Shown in pieces: positions 46,426-58,430 of a DNA stretch of 64,000 nt. The notes under the pieces are model-generated. The model had not been told where the DNA came from. It was given only the letters and a program-made list of their open reading frames with translations, and ran no database searches. Location: assembly GCA_034359265.1 (NCBI GenBank), contig CP136891.1, positions 6,462,501 through 6,526,500 of the forward strand, in the 5' to 3' direction. This stretch comes from Canna indica. Its lineage: Eukaryota > Streptophyta > Magnoliopsida > Zingiberales > Cannaceae. Every line of letters starts with the position of its first letter. Position 1 is the first letter of the stretch. Both the position numbers and the translations under genes were made by a program.

Positions 46426-46508
46426 ATAGGGTTAGAGTTTAGAATTTAGAGACTCTATTGATAGTTTTAATTTTTCTGTTTCCAATTTATGAGAAACGAA
46501 AATAAGTA

Positions 46509-46516
<8 letters not shown>

Positions 46517-46560
<44 letters not shown>

Positions 46561-46577
46561 AAAAAAAAAAAAAAAGG
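46517..46577. repeat. (AT)n microsatellite followed by poly-A
   Basis: About 21 AT repeats (46514-46556) next to an A-run. No equivalent of this length in copy A. Confidence 0.95.
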
Positions 46578-46814
46578 ATAGCATGGTTCTAATTATTTTT
46601 AAGCAAAAGAAAGAAAAATAGGATTTTTACAAAATCGAAAACATATCAGTGTACTTGTAATATTATTTTTTTTGCGCTTCTTTGTACAATTCATTATTTG
46701 TTAGTGGACCTAAGCACTATGTTTCGTTGCTTGGTAAAAAATCTATAAAAAATTGGCAATAACCTGTAGTTCAAGTGCTTTTCCTAAAAAATTATATGGA
46801 GGGCTGGAATCTGC

Positions 46815-47585
46815 TTACAGTTCTTGAATGTCTGCCGGGTCGGTGCAGAGAGAATCATCCTCCATATCAGGGAAAAACAAAGCTGATGAAGATCTTGGAT
46901 AAGCTTTTATCTGCACAAAGTTAAATCCTACCAAAAGCTTTCCATGTGTTATGCATAATTGCTAAATCTTCCTTCCCTGATACATAAGGGAAAATAATGA
47001 AGACTATGTTTTTTTATGAAAACAAAGAGAAAATTTGGGACAACCAACATCGCATAGTTTACTTCGGACAAGAATGTATAACTATTTTGTTTTAACTGCG
47101 CTTATTAGCACTTTGCAACGTCGTTTCTTATATATAAATATAACTTAGTACCTTACTCCGATGCTAATATTATTGACCAGAAGTGAACAAAGTTATAAAA
47201 AATCTCACACCTAAACAACATTAATCATGTCTGTCCTGATAAAAGTTATCATCAAATTTGCTAAGTCAGTGATATATAAATTTAAATTGTCAAAATAGGT
47301 TAGTCTTACTCTACAATTTTCAAATGAGCATTGAAAGAAAAAAGAAAGAAAGATTTGTTTTGTACAATTTCTCTTGCTTGAGCATTATGATCGAACACAC
47401 ATCACATACTAAACAATAGGATTGCAACATATTAGCTACCTGGGAAAAGCCGAATGGGAAGAGTCCAAATACTTTCTTGAGCAATTGGTCCGGATGTTTC
47501 CTTTTCCAAACACACTCACGAAAAAGCATCCTTGTGATCACGCTATATTTATTGTGTAGATTTAGTTGCCAGGAACACCAAATTT
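46815..47585 (-). CDS. candidate last two exons of an unrecognised minus-strand gene
   Basis: Exon 47585-47440 has an ACAG acceptor and a CAG/GTAGCT donor and stays open in one frame (IWCSWQLNLHNKYSVITRML ... KRKHPDQLLKK ... FPFGFSQ). Exon 46910-46815 has a TTTGTGCAG acceptor, joins in phase 0, and encodes IKAYPRSSSALFFPDMEDDS ... DPADIQEL before TAA. Codon joins fit, but no upstream exon lies between here and the TAG stop at 48099, and I recognise no domain. In copy A the first acceptor is mutated and the last exon deleted. It may be a gene fragment or an untranslated 3' part of the TAG transcript. Confidence 0.3.
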
Positions 47586-48098
47586 CTGTAACAGTGTCAG
47601 AGTGACAAAAGTCTTAATGACTCTTTTCCTGCTTGATGCAAAAAGTTCTTTTCACTAGCTTTCAGAATCTTGACCCACTTTATGATAAATATTTCCCTTC
47701 TGGAAGAATCAACAACAATCCCCATTTGTAGAATACCAACTACCAAAAGAATATTTTTGACAAAGAAGATCGTAACAAGCCAACGGCAAGAAGATCCAAT
47801 TAGGTGAGCATATGTTTGATTTTTCAAATTGAGCTGTAGTTTGATTTGCAATTTCTCCTACTTCTGACACTCAACAAAAAAAAAACTACAACCTTCTACA
47901 TGGCATTGTCAGCAATATCAGCTGGGGGTTAACACTAAACGCCTGATGAGATCTACCAAACCAACAAGGCATATAACACTATATATCCAACAAATTGCAT
48001 AAAATTAGTGCATAATCATACACAGGAGAAAGGGAAAAACCACCTTCCAGCATCAAGTTACAAATTATTAAACTCCTCCACCTTCCTTGCAGTAGTTG

Positions 48099-48750
48099 CT
48101 ATGAGATGTTCAGTCTATCCATTGCCAATGCAGATTTCGAATCGGTATCAACTGAGTCCTCACCTGCCCTTATGTTCTCCTCCATTATGTGATTTGCATT
48201 CGCTATATGTTTTTCTTCCCCACTCACAGATAAGTTAGTAGCTGTACATTCTTCAAATCTGTAACAAGTGATGAGGTGATCATTGGTTATCCCTGAGGCT
48301 TGCATGAAAGAATAGATGACTGTTGGACTGACACTCCTAAAACCCCTTCGCATCAAGTCTTTGCCTATAACATCTGCTTTAGCAGTTTTTACAGGGACCT
48401 GACGAGGATTTCGGAATCTGCTTAAGATAGGTTTATGGTTTACAAAGTTCCAACAGTATCTATCAAATGATCCGAACTCCTCTATGATCTACAGAAGAAG
48501 AACAGAAAGTGTTACCAATATTGAAAATGATATAACACTTACCAATAACTTTTCAACAGATAGCAAAAAAACATGTGTGAGACAAAATTTCTAAACAATG
48601 CATGCCCATAATGCTTACTTTTATCAGTGCATATATCCAAAGATGGATTTCAAGGAACACAATATTTACATTGGTTATACATTTCTATCATCTAAGAATA
48701 TGAGCAGGCCATAATCGCATACAACAAATAGAATTCACACGCGCGCGCGC

Positions 48751-48781
<31 letters not shown>

Positions 48782-51700
48782 ACCTTAAGTACTTGGCGTG
48801 CATTTTCAATGATGGCGCGCAACTTTGGCTCTGATAATAATGAACTAGCAGTGCTTCCAGGCACTGCTATCTTTTTATCATTCATTTTAGAGACTAACAT
48901 CGGGTCGAAATCCATGAAAACCTCCCTTTATAAAACGAGTTCCAGAATACAAATAAGGTCGTAGACTATGAGGAAATTAAGTAAGGATGTCTCAGAGGTT
49001 AAATTCACCTGAATAAATGCCTCTTTCTAAGGATTGCAGGCCAAGTATGTTCAGCCAATGCACCTGACAATGAAAGCAATTCAAATAGTTCCCTGTAAAT
49101 ATTGAGATTGTCAGACTGGAGCAAATGTTTATTTTAACAAATCAGTAAAGGTGCTCAAAGTATCAAGATAGATGATCTATGGGAATTGCTTACCTATCAT
49201 CATGTACTGGAACTCCCCACTCTTCATCATGAAAAGCAGCATAACAAGGATCTGTTGAAACAGATAAATGAATAATTTTCTCATAATAAGAGCATAATGA
49301 GTGAAAAATGGAATTTGAAGCTAATTTTTTAAGAAGGTAGCTAGGGTGAAAGTTCTGAAGCCCCTAGTCGTTTTACTGTCTGGAGAAGTAAAAAATTCTT
49401 CTGCTTCCACGGTGTTATCTGCAAAATAATATCCTAAAAGAGTGGATGTGTGATATTGTACCATTTGTCAGGCTGTCATTCTGAAATCACCTACTTTGCT
49501 CTATTTCTTTGAATGTTACTGGTCCATCTAAATCATAAGAGATTCCTTTCAGATTAAACATGATCGATTTAATTAGATTCTGATTTCTGATAATGAAAGA
49601 AATGTTGTGCAATGATAACATCAGAGTACCCACCAGTAACACAGGCAGAATTTAACATTCTGCTTCTTCATGTCTTTTGGCAATTTGCAGTACTAGGCTA
49701 ATGTTTACAGTGTGTACCTTCTAACAAGTGTAAGATATATCTAACAATTGTGTCAGTCTTCTGCATTGCATGATTTAAAGCACTTGAATAGGTCTAGTTA
49801 AGTGCAGCTTCATATAAATTATTACTAGCCGAATTAATGCTGGAGACATAATTGTTTGCAGGTTCCCAACTATCATGCGTTTGGAAGTTGGAATTATTTT
49901 CATATTCAAGTTAACAATTAAAAAAGAATCAAAACCCAGTGACCTGTAAATTCCAACTTCTTGCTGTTATTGATGGTAGTGTTTAATTCAAATTAGAGGA
50001 ATCTGATTTTTCTTTTAAATTTTCCAAGTATGCTTGAATCTTTTTGGTCATAAATCCAATAACGACACCATTTTCAAACAAAGATATATGAGGTCAGTAA
50101 AGGACTAAAGATTAAATGGATAAAAAAACCTTGAAAATCATGTAGAATAGACACTAACAAAAAAAAAAATATAACATATGACTATCAATTACGAGAGTGG
50201 ATCATTTTCCACAGAATATATCAGATCTCTTGATGGATGTGCTTCTACAAGAACAATTTCATAACAGTATCACCATAGACAATGGTCAACACAGCTTGAA
50301 TGAAAGGACTCTGAAGGTATGTTTTAAAGTTCAAATTTGGCTGGATTTAAAAACTTTCCATAACAGAACACAAGAATCTCACAATATTTTGTGAAGACAA
50401 AAAAAGCAGAAGTTGACCAGAATCTTGAGATTAATTATAAATTCTCGGACATCATACTGACAATGAAGAAAGGTCGAATTCAGGGAGGATAAGAACTAAA
50501 TGAAAAATCGAAAGAATATTTAAGTGAACAAGGAAGCTGATCTGTTTCAAGCACAGTGTCCGAACGTAAGACAAAGAAAAAATAGGAAAGTGTCTACAGG
50601 TCCTATAATCCTATGTAATAAAGTAATAAGCTTTCCACTTTCTCAGGACTTACTGATATTAGCAAGGAATTGACATTAAAAAAAATATATGTATAGAAAT
50701 GACTGAAGAGTAGCTCTAACTGCAATAAGGAATAAAATGACAAGATATAAAATGAAAAAAAGTCATGTTAAACACTTCTTGTGTCCTTAACCAAATAACC
50801 AAAGAAAGAAAATACAAAGTATATATAACATATATGGTCCAAAGAAATACTACTATGCTGACAGATTTAATGGAGAACTCATTTCAACACTAGGAATATG
50901 TTTTCACAGATCTGGTCCCATGGAACAGTCTCGACATTTTTCATTACCTAACTTACCATATCCCCTTTTCGCTCAAAAGAAAAATAACCATTCAACTTGT
51001 ACGATTTAAGAACCTTAACAAAATTTACATTCGTAACACCATAAGTTAAAATAATTACCCTCATCAAGAAAAACAAGCAAGAATTGCATACCAATCATTA
51101 TCCTCAACTGAATCATTGTACTAAGCCTTAGCTACAGGTTTCCATCGCATATGGCTTTAAGGATGAAAAGTAACCCTCTCTTGGAATGAAAAAGAAATCA
51201 CAAATAAAACATATACGTATAATAATATTTGAAATATTCAGGAAACTATTGCAGCATTGGGAGACTATAATCCAACACTTCTGAGCATGTTATATGTATC
51301 TATTGTTATCCTTAAAGAAGGACGTATATCTATCAAAAACTACTAGCAAGCATGTGATCGGTTTTATTGAAAACAATATGATAAACCTAACCAAAAATAT
51401 TCGAAATAGTGAAGAAAAAACCTTGTTATTTTTTAAGATTTGACATAAACAAAATTTCAAGATAGGTATTTTATTATAGCCAGCTTCTCCTTGTTCAGCT
51501 AAATGCATTTCCTAGAAACAAATTTTAGCTAACAATGAAATAATCAACTTAAAATATCAGCAATCAGCAGGTAGGAAACGCACCAGTATTTGGAGTCACC
51601 CAGGCGCACCTCCTCTTTCCATCCAAGAACTCAGGTACCGTCACTGTAGTATTATCAGGAATTATCATTTCTAGTTTCACGCCGATCTTGTCCGGCTTCG

Positions 51701-52052
51701 GAACGCTTCTCCTTGGCCGCCTCATGAAGCTCGAACTCCCGATCCTCCCAGTAGACGCCCGGCTGCAGAATGAGTCCACGGAAGCATCGGAGGAGCACGA
51801 AGCATTAAGCGAAAAGTTTGATCGCAGAAGCATTTCGTGCCTCCTTAAAGCTGTAGCGGCATAAAGAGATGGCGACGGAAGTGACGAATCTGCAGGATAA
51901 GTTGAGTCCTTCTTCCCCTCTAACAGCTCCGACTTTACTTGCCCCACCTTCGTCGGGGGTTTCGAAGTAGTCTTCCGAGCATCAGCCACCAATCTCGACT
52001 TGTTCCCTGCAGGCGCGAGGACCGGCCTCGCCTCCGGATCGGCAACATTCAT
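48099..52052 (-). CDS. DNA-3-methyladenine glycosylase I (TAG family)
   Basis: Base-excision repair glycosylase that releases 3-methyladenine from alkylated DNA. Five exons: 52052-51584, 49251-49194, 49092-49009, 48925-48784, 48488-48099. All phases fit and give 380 residues. The N-terminal 140 residues (MNVADPEARPVLAPAGNK, LNASCSSDASVDSFCSRAS) are the plant-specific extension. The catalytic domain runs from CAWVTPN through FHDEEWGVPVHDDRELFELL, LWSFVNH-like WNFVNHKP, GFRSVSPTVIYSFMQASG and TNDHLITC. The Cys and His of CAWV and AFHD and the His and Cys of NDHLITC correspond to the zinc snap of E. coli Tag, so all four ligands are kept. The first in-frame ATG is at 52052; the frame upstream has no ATG. 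The intron 4 donor is the unusual GTTCTC. Confidence 0.95.
48740..48783. repeat. compound (CG)n-(AG)n microsatellite at the intron 4 donor of TAG
   Basis: Alternating CG/CA (48739-48754) then AG repeats reach to two bases from exon 4. On the transcribed strand the donor reads AAG/GTTCTCTCTC. In copy A the same spot is CA-rich with only a short AG part (20500-20534). Confidence 0.9.
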
Positions 52053-52807
52053 GGACCAGACCTTAGGCGGCCCCAACTTGGAAAACTCTGCTATCTCTCT
52101 TCGTGAATCAAACAGGGATAGGACCTTAAGCCAAAGTTTCAAGCTGAAAACCCCGTCTTTCTGTCAAAGAAACTTCCATCATTCTTCACCAAACCCCTAC
52201 TTTCCTTTCAACGATTCCTCCCAAATCAAGCAAGAGCAGGGCTCAGTCCAACCGCCAACGTTCAAAATCATAACTTTTTTTGGCAAAACCTCAACCACAA
52301 CGAGTCCAGACTTGAAATCGACACTGAGAGCCGTGAGCCTCACCCGGAACGTCGCGATCAGCACGTGAATTCTTGTAAGAGCAAGAACACTGCCGAAACC
52401 GACCGCGGAGGACTGACCGGAGCTCTCGACCGCCGGAACCCCAAGGAGGTTCACCGCGGCGCCTTCCTGCTGCACCAAAGAGCACGCGCGAACAGATCGG
52501 CTGAAGAACCCAGCTCGATCCGAGCGCTTCCACTTCCTTCTTCTAGGCGAGGGGGGTGGAGGGCGTTCCACAATTTAAAACGGGGTAACCGGGAGATGGA
52601 GGGCGCCACCGGCTGCAGCCCGCAGCATTGTCGGGAGGCGGTCACTGGCGCCCTTCGCGCCCGCGTGAATCAGGTCGTTGAAGGTAAAATGCCATCAGAG
52701 TTTCTCCTTATTTACGTAAAACCCACTCCCCTGTACGGATTGTAGCCGTCAACTGCGGACTGCCCCGTCGCTGCCTCGCTGGTAGAAATATAGATATAAT
52801 CTGTTTA
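52053..52807 (-). promoter_or_regulatory. 5' flank of the TAG gene
   Basis: GC-rich in 52300-52700, then AT-rich. On the minus strand a CCCGTTTTAAATTG TATA-like box lies near 52575. Several overlapping open frames here are artefacts of the high GC content and show no conserved domain. Transcription start is not defined by sequence alone. Confidence 0.4.
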
Positions 52808-53898
52808 GGGTTAATTAATTTTTTACGTGTTTCTTTTATCTATTCTCCCTCTTCAATTTTTTTAATTCAATATATTATTTTTCGATTTATTATAAATTTA
52901 TCTCATCATCTACCCAACATCAATTTTATCGTCAAATGTGATTTTTTTTAACTTATTTTTTTCCCGACCCTACCAAATTCAGTCAGCAACAAGGTTAATT
53001 ATAAAATATATCATAATTTTTGACGTGTTTCCCTAATCTATTCTCACTTTTCAATTTTCTCAATTTAGTACACCACTTTTTGATATAAAATATTTCATAC
53101 CGTCTATCCAGCGTCAACTTCGTTATTTGAATGCTCATGTGATAATAATCTCAATCAGCATTCATATGCGAACTTTAACTTATTTTTTTTCTTCAGCCCC
53201 ACCAAACTCAGTCATCAGATCACGACAAGTTAATTTAAAAAAAATCACCTTTAAAATCGCTTGCTCGCCTCTTTCCCGAACTTGTCGCCTACTCACCGTC
53301 TGCGTGCCTTTCTCTCAATCCCCTTTCGTCTGGTTGGTTAGTATAAAGCCTAGAAATTTCTCATCACTGGTGATACTATTAAATGTAGGATTTCATACGA
53401 TAATGTAAAATTTTTCAACAGTGATAATACTGTTAAATATGATTTGTTGTTGTAGGCTTTGTTTTGACAAAAAAAGTTTCAACATAAGAGAGTGATTTAT
53501 TCTCTTTGTTGAAAATTGCGAAGTTGACGCTGGGTAGACGGTGGAATAGATTTATAACAAATTGAAAAGTGGTGTACTGAATTGAAAAAATTAGAAAGTG
53601 AGAATAGATTAGGAAAATACGTCAAAAGTCGGGATATATTTTGTAATTAACCATGTTGCTTATTGGGTTTGGTGGGCCGGAAAAAATAGGTTGAAAAAAT
53701 TTGCGTCTGAATGCTGACTGAGATTATTAGCCAAGTCAGCAGCGTCATGTCAACATTCGGGCGATAAAGTTGACGCGGGTAGACGGTGGGGTAGATTTGT
53801 AACAAATTAAAAAGTTGTGTACTAAATTGAAAAAATTGAAAAGTGAGGATAGATTAGGGAAACATGTCAAAAGTCGGGATATATTTTGTAATTAATCC
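52808..53898. mobile_element. foldback element with arms made of two tandem units each
   Basis: The left arm (52808-53155) contains two diverged copies of a block with GTGTTTC...CTATTC and CATC/GTCTACCCA. The right arm (53500-53898) contains two inverted copies (GTTGACGCTGGGTAGACGG and GTTGACGCGGGTAGACGG). The ends are GGGTTAATTA and, inverted, GGATTAATTA. No coding content and no clear target duplication. Confidence 0.65.
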
Positions 53899-53954
53899 AA
53901 ATAAATAATACATTTCTATTTATAGCAGTTACTCGGTTAGTACTATATAATATT

Positions 53955-54184
53955 GGCTTAATTATATTTTTGGTTCCCCAAAATATCATTTTTTTTCGTT
54001 TGGTCACTCATTTTTAAAAAAATTTCGTTTAGTCTCTCAAAAATTATTTTCGTTTTCATTTGGTCCCTCCGTTAACTTTTTGTTAACTATTGTTGTTAAG
54101 TACCAACATGACAATCCTGACATGGATTAAAAAGATAAAACAAGGGACCAAACGAAAAAAAGAAACATTTTAAGGATCTAGATG

Positions 54185-54236
<52 letters not shown>

Positions 54237-54464
54237 CCTAAAACATATAATTTTAGTCCCTTACGATATATCTTTTTTTGTTTAGTCCATCATTTTGTCT
54301 TTAATCCATATTAGCATTGTCATGTTGGCCTTAATATAAAAAGCTAATGGAGGGACCAAACGAAAACGAAAATAATTTTTGAGTGACTAAATAAAAAAAA
54401 TTTAAATAGAAATGAGCAACCGAAAAAAACATAACATTTTAAGGATCAAAACTATGATTAAGCC
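53955..54464. mobile_element. foldback MITE, 510 bp, with 9-bp duplication
   Basis: The ends are GGCTTAATTATATTTTTGG and, inverted, GGCTTAATCATAGTTTTGA, flanked by TATAATATT on both sides (53946-53954 and 54465-54473). Inverted similarity continues inward (TTTTGAGTGACTAAA / TTTAGTCTCTCAAAAATT; GGAGGGACCAAACGAAAA). The centre holds an (AT)n microsatellite at 54186-54231. Confidence 0.88.
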
Positions 54465-54473
54465 TATAATATT

Positions 54474-56982
54474 CTTTCACATACAATATTTATTCACTAT
54501 TTTATATACATAATTACTTGCCGCCAAATAACTAAAACATATACATGATATTATTCTTTTAAATTTATTAGGATGCTATTTATTATCTACAAATAGAGTT
54601 TCAACATTTATATTCGTAGTATTTAATCAATTAAATTATTTAGTTAATTATAATTAAGTTAATTACATCATTAGACTTTTACATACTCCAATTACCGGCT
54701 ATAAATTAGGTCCTAACTCACAATAGCCTAATTTGCAATCTACAAATGATAAGATTTTTTTCTGCTCATGACAGTCTCTCTTTGTTTGCGACTCTCATGA
54801 CAACCTTCTAGTCGCTCGCGATAACCTCCTTCTTTTTCGCTTGTGATAATCTTCCTCTTTCTCTTGCTCATACCAGCTTTCCTCTTGCCCGCAACAATCT
54901 TTCTCTCGCCCACGATAATCTTTATCTTCTTTGTTAATTTGCAACCAATCAAATGTCCACGTATAGAATTTGTAAGTTTATTTACGGACAACCATATAAT
55001 AGTATATTGCAATTCCTATTGACTAACATTTGCTTATGTAAATAGATAGTTTTACAATATTTGTATTTGTATTTGCAGGAACCAACCACCTTATATGTAA
55101 TCTAGTAAAGAATGTTGAGCAGTAAATGAATTAGGAATTGACAACATATCAAGTTTTTTCACTTGCTGAACTTAGTCGACTCCTTAAATTATATTTAGTC
55201 TATTTCAATAGTAAAAAGTATGTATTAAGTTAGATTGTTTTTGAAAAAAAACACGAATTATTATAAACATAATATATATATTATATCAATTATATTTTCC
55301 CGAATTTGAAAATTTAATAATTAATATACTTATAAATATAGTATTTTTATATGGATAATAAGTAATTCTAGCATCTATTTTCCTTTAAAAACTTGGATTT
55401 ATATTTAGCTATTATATAAAAAAATAAAAAATACAAGTACAAATAACTAGAATTAGAGATCGAACCAAGATCTCGTACAAGATACCTAAATATCTAATCT
55501 ATAAGTTAAAAATAAATTGACTCTTGATGGTTAGACATTTTATTTTCTATTTTTAAATTCTAATTATATATATAATCTACGTACGCATAGTTTGAAAAAA
55601 ATACATATCTTATCTTTTTCATCTTCATGCATTTAATTAATTCAATATGTAAATCATCTTCGTTGGGCACCATTAGCACTGTAGATATGCATTTTAATTA
55701 AAATTAACTAACTTGATAAAACAAATTGAGATGTACGAAATCCTTTAATTAATTAGACTAGAGAAAGGGTAGATAGAAAAAAAATATAAAAAAGTAAATA
55801 GAGCAAGTTAAGTTCTAATTAAACTTTATGTACACTTGAATATGGATTTGTTAAGTTCTTGAAATTATTAGTAAAAAAATAGATTTTTTTTTGAAAGATA
55901 AGTGAGAACGGGGCCGCACAATGCATTTAGTAGCATGAGGAAGGATTTTAGTCCCCATACTTAAAGGAGGATATATCAAACAATTTTTCCTCCCAATATT
56001 GCACAATTAAACTAAGATTTAAAAATAAAAATAAAGTAGAAAGTAATAACTCCAAAAGTCCAACGGACTCGACTAAACCGTCTCACTCCACACTTCTCGT
56101 CCTAATTGATACGTGTCCAGAAGCGTCACACTAATTGTATCGCATCCATCCAATCCGCATGCAGATTGTTAAAAATTGAATTATTTTTTATTCTCCAAAA
56201 ACTCCAACACCATAGCATCGTGATGAATTAAATCCATAGCACCATAGTAAAAATATTGGATTTAATTCTTTAACTCCTATAAAATTGAAGTGTTTAATTA
56301 GGTTTAATTTCTTAATCCAACGAATCAAATCCCCTCGATAACTCAAAATGGCTCCACCAATTATCCTTGCTATCTTTTATTCGCATCTCAATCATCCATT
56401 CAAGGATTGTGATGGAGGGAGACCACTTCAATTGAAAATGAGATTTTGTTACAAAGTATAAACTCTTTGCAATAAATGGAATGATAGATTTTCTATTAGT
56501 TGGACCACCACCATTCTACAACCTTTCTAATGTGAAGTGATGATCTTATATTTTATTATTGTTCCTTCCTATCAAATTTTAGGGATAAAACATAACCTAG
56601 AAAGATTTCCCTTGACTCAAACACATGTTATACCAGCAAACGTATTTTCTATAAAGAGTACGCAAATAATTAATTTTATTTTAGATAAAGTAGATCATGC
56701 ATGAAACAATTGTTATTTTATTTTTCAATTATTTCTTCAACTGAGATAAATATAAGAATAGAATAATTCTCTTGTCCCATTTAGAAAGATACTATTCTTG
56801 TTATTGTCCATGCTTGTTTTTGTCTCTAGCATAATCATTCGATGAAGTGTGAAAAAAAGTAGTAGAAATGACCAATATTACTAGAAGAATACCTCTTTGG
56901 CATATAAGTACAGTCATTGGTATTCACGTGATTGATTTAATGTGTTTTTCTTTTACCGTTCATATTTTGTTTTGAGTTCATA
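54474..56982. other. AT-rich intergenic sequence
   Basis: About 2.5 kb. A 90-codon minus frame at 54740-55012 repeats ERK/GKRK-like words and I regard it as chance. Nothing else seen. Confidence 0.55.
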
Positions 56983-57261
56983 TCTCTAGTAAAATTTCTA
57001 GTAATTAGATGAACAAGATTGTAGTTGTAGACATGAAAGATGAAAGACTAATAACAGAACTTTTGATGCTTCATTTCTCTAGTAAAATCTCTAGTAATTA
57101 GATGAACAAAATTGTAGTGGTAGACATGAAAGATGAAAGACTAATAACAGAACTCTTGATGCTTCATTTCTCTAGTAAAATCTCTAGTAATTAGATGAAC
57201 AAGATTGTAGTGGTAGACATGAAAGATGAAATACTAATAACAGAACTCTTGATGCTTCGTT
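56983..57261. repeat. minisatellite, three units of 93 bp
   Basis: TCTAGTAAAATYTCTAGTAA starts at 56985, 57078 and 57171, a constant 93-bp period. The units differ at only a few bases and contain GTAGACATGAAAGATGAAA. Non-coding because of stops in all frames. Confidence 0.95.
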
Positions 57262-58430
57262 TATTCTCTTATTTAGTTATAAACTTTTGACAAAAAAAAA
57301 AGTATTTCATAATGAATAAATAAGAAATGTTATTTGTGATGGATGAAGAATATTATTTCTTACATCAACTTCAATAATAATATTCTTCGTATATTCATTA
57401 CAACACAGTTGACTTATAGTGACATAAAATTAGAGATGATTTATATTTTTATTTTTAAATCTTCGCTCATTTAGAGATTAATAGACACAAAAATTATTCC
57501 TAATTAATCTTAAAAAAATTATAAAAATAACAACAACATAGTCACTTAATTGATTTGACTCTAAGCTATAAAAACACAAACAGAGTCACTTAATTGATCA
57601 GACTTTAAAATTATTTTTAGAACCTAATTAGGAACAAATTTTGTATTTATTAGTCTCTAAATTTGAAGATTTAGAAATAAAAATCTAATTTATCTCTAAT
57701 TATATATTTTTATAGATTAGTTATTCTTGATTATTTTTACTAATATTATCCTTCAATTTATAATAATTACATTTTAAAAAATTGTTCTTCGATGTTTCAA
57801 AATTAGTTTTACGTTTGTTACATTTTCAAATTAATATTTGATTTTTAAAAATTAATTGAGAATTTTAGGAAAATAAAAAAACTTTATGATTTATTAGCAA
57901 AATCATAAATACTTTATGGTATTTATTAATACTACAACTTTTTATAATATACCCAAAAAGTGCCCAAAATTCTACTCATTTACTTAATTATAATTATATT
58001 GTCAGTCAACGAGTTGATTGGAGTCCCCAACGATTTATATATACATTTTATTATAGAAGAAAAATTTAAATTTAACATGCATATGAAATTAATAGACACA
58101 ACAACCTAAAATAATATAATATTATATTGATAATTAGGAACTTTGGTGAAACGTCCATAATCGTATGTATATTTTACTGTATAGAGAACTTTAAATTTCA
58201 CATATTTATGACATTAACAAATATAAAAACCTAAAATATGATTTTAATTACAATTATATTGATAGTCAATCACCAAAGTCCCTAATTGCGATATAATTGC
58301 GACTAGCTTCTCATTTTAGATTATCTATTAATTTCATAAGTGTAACAGATCTAAAATTATTTCTAAAAAAATAAATATATAAGTCGTTAGGGACTTTGAT
58401 GAACATCCCTAATTGTCAATATAATTATAA
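57262..58430. other. AT-rich intergenic sequence
   Basis: No gene. Some short duplicated phrases (for example ACTTAATTGAT near 57543 and 57588) but no defined element. Confidence 0.5.

Larger units (their letters stand above)
43669..51215 (+). repeat. segmental duplication, copy B
   Basis: Aligns with 14068-22982 in the same orientation. Copy B holds three insertions missing from copy A (43846-44362, 44431-44995, about 46018-46425) and keeps sequence that copy A lost (47773-48172 and 46790-46900). The intact TAG gene starts in it and continues beyond its right edge. Confidence 0.9.

Noticed and set aside
46514..46556. (AT)n run as a replication origin or scaffold attachment site
   Set aside because: A simple microsatellite explains it; there is no supporting motif.
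14068..51215. Copies A and B as two alleles wrongly joined by assembly
   Set aside because: They sit about 29 kb apart with different unique neighbours, and exon 1 exists only for copy B. Not fully excluded without read data, so it is listed as a check.
51564..52142. A longer TAG N-terminus starting at 52142
   Set aside because: The codon at 52142 is TTG, not ATG. The first in-frame ATG is at 52052.
52197..52745. Open frames of 120-126 codons in the TAG 5' flank
   Set aside because: GC-rich promoter/leader sequence with frames open on both strands and no domain. The TAG frame does not extend into them.
54740..55012. Lys/Arg-rich 90-codon minus frame
   Set aside because: It comes from short repeated CTTTCTCTTGC-type words. 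No conserved domain and no splice or promoter context.
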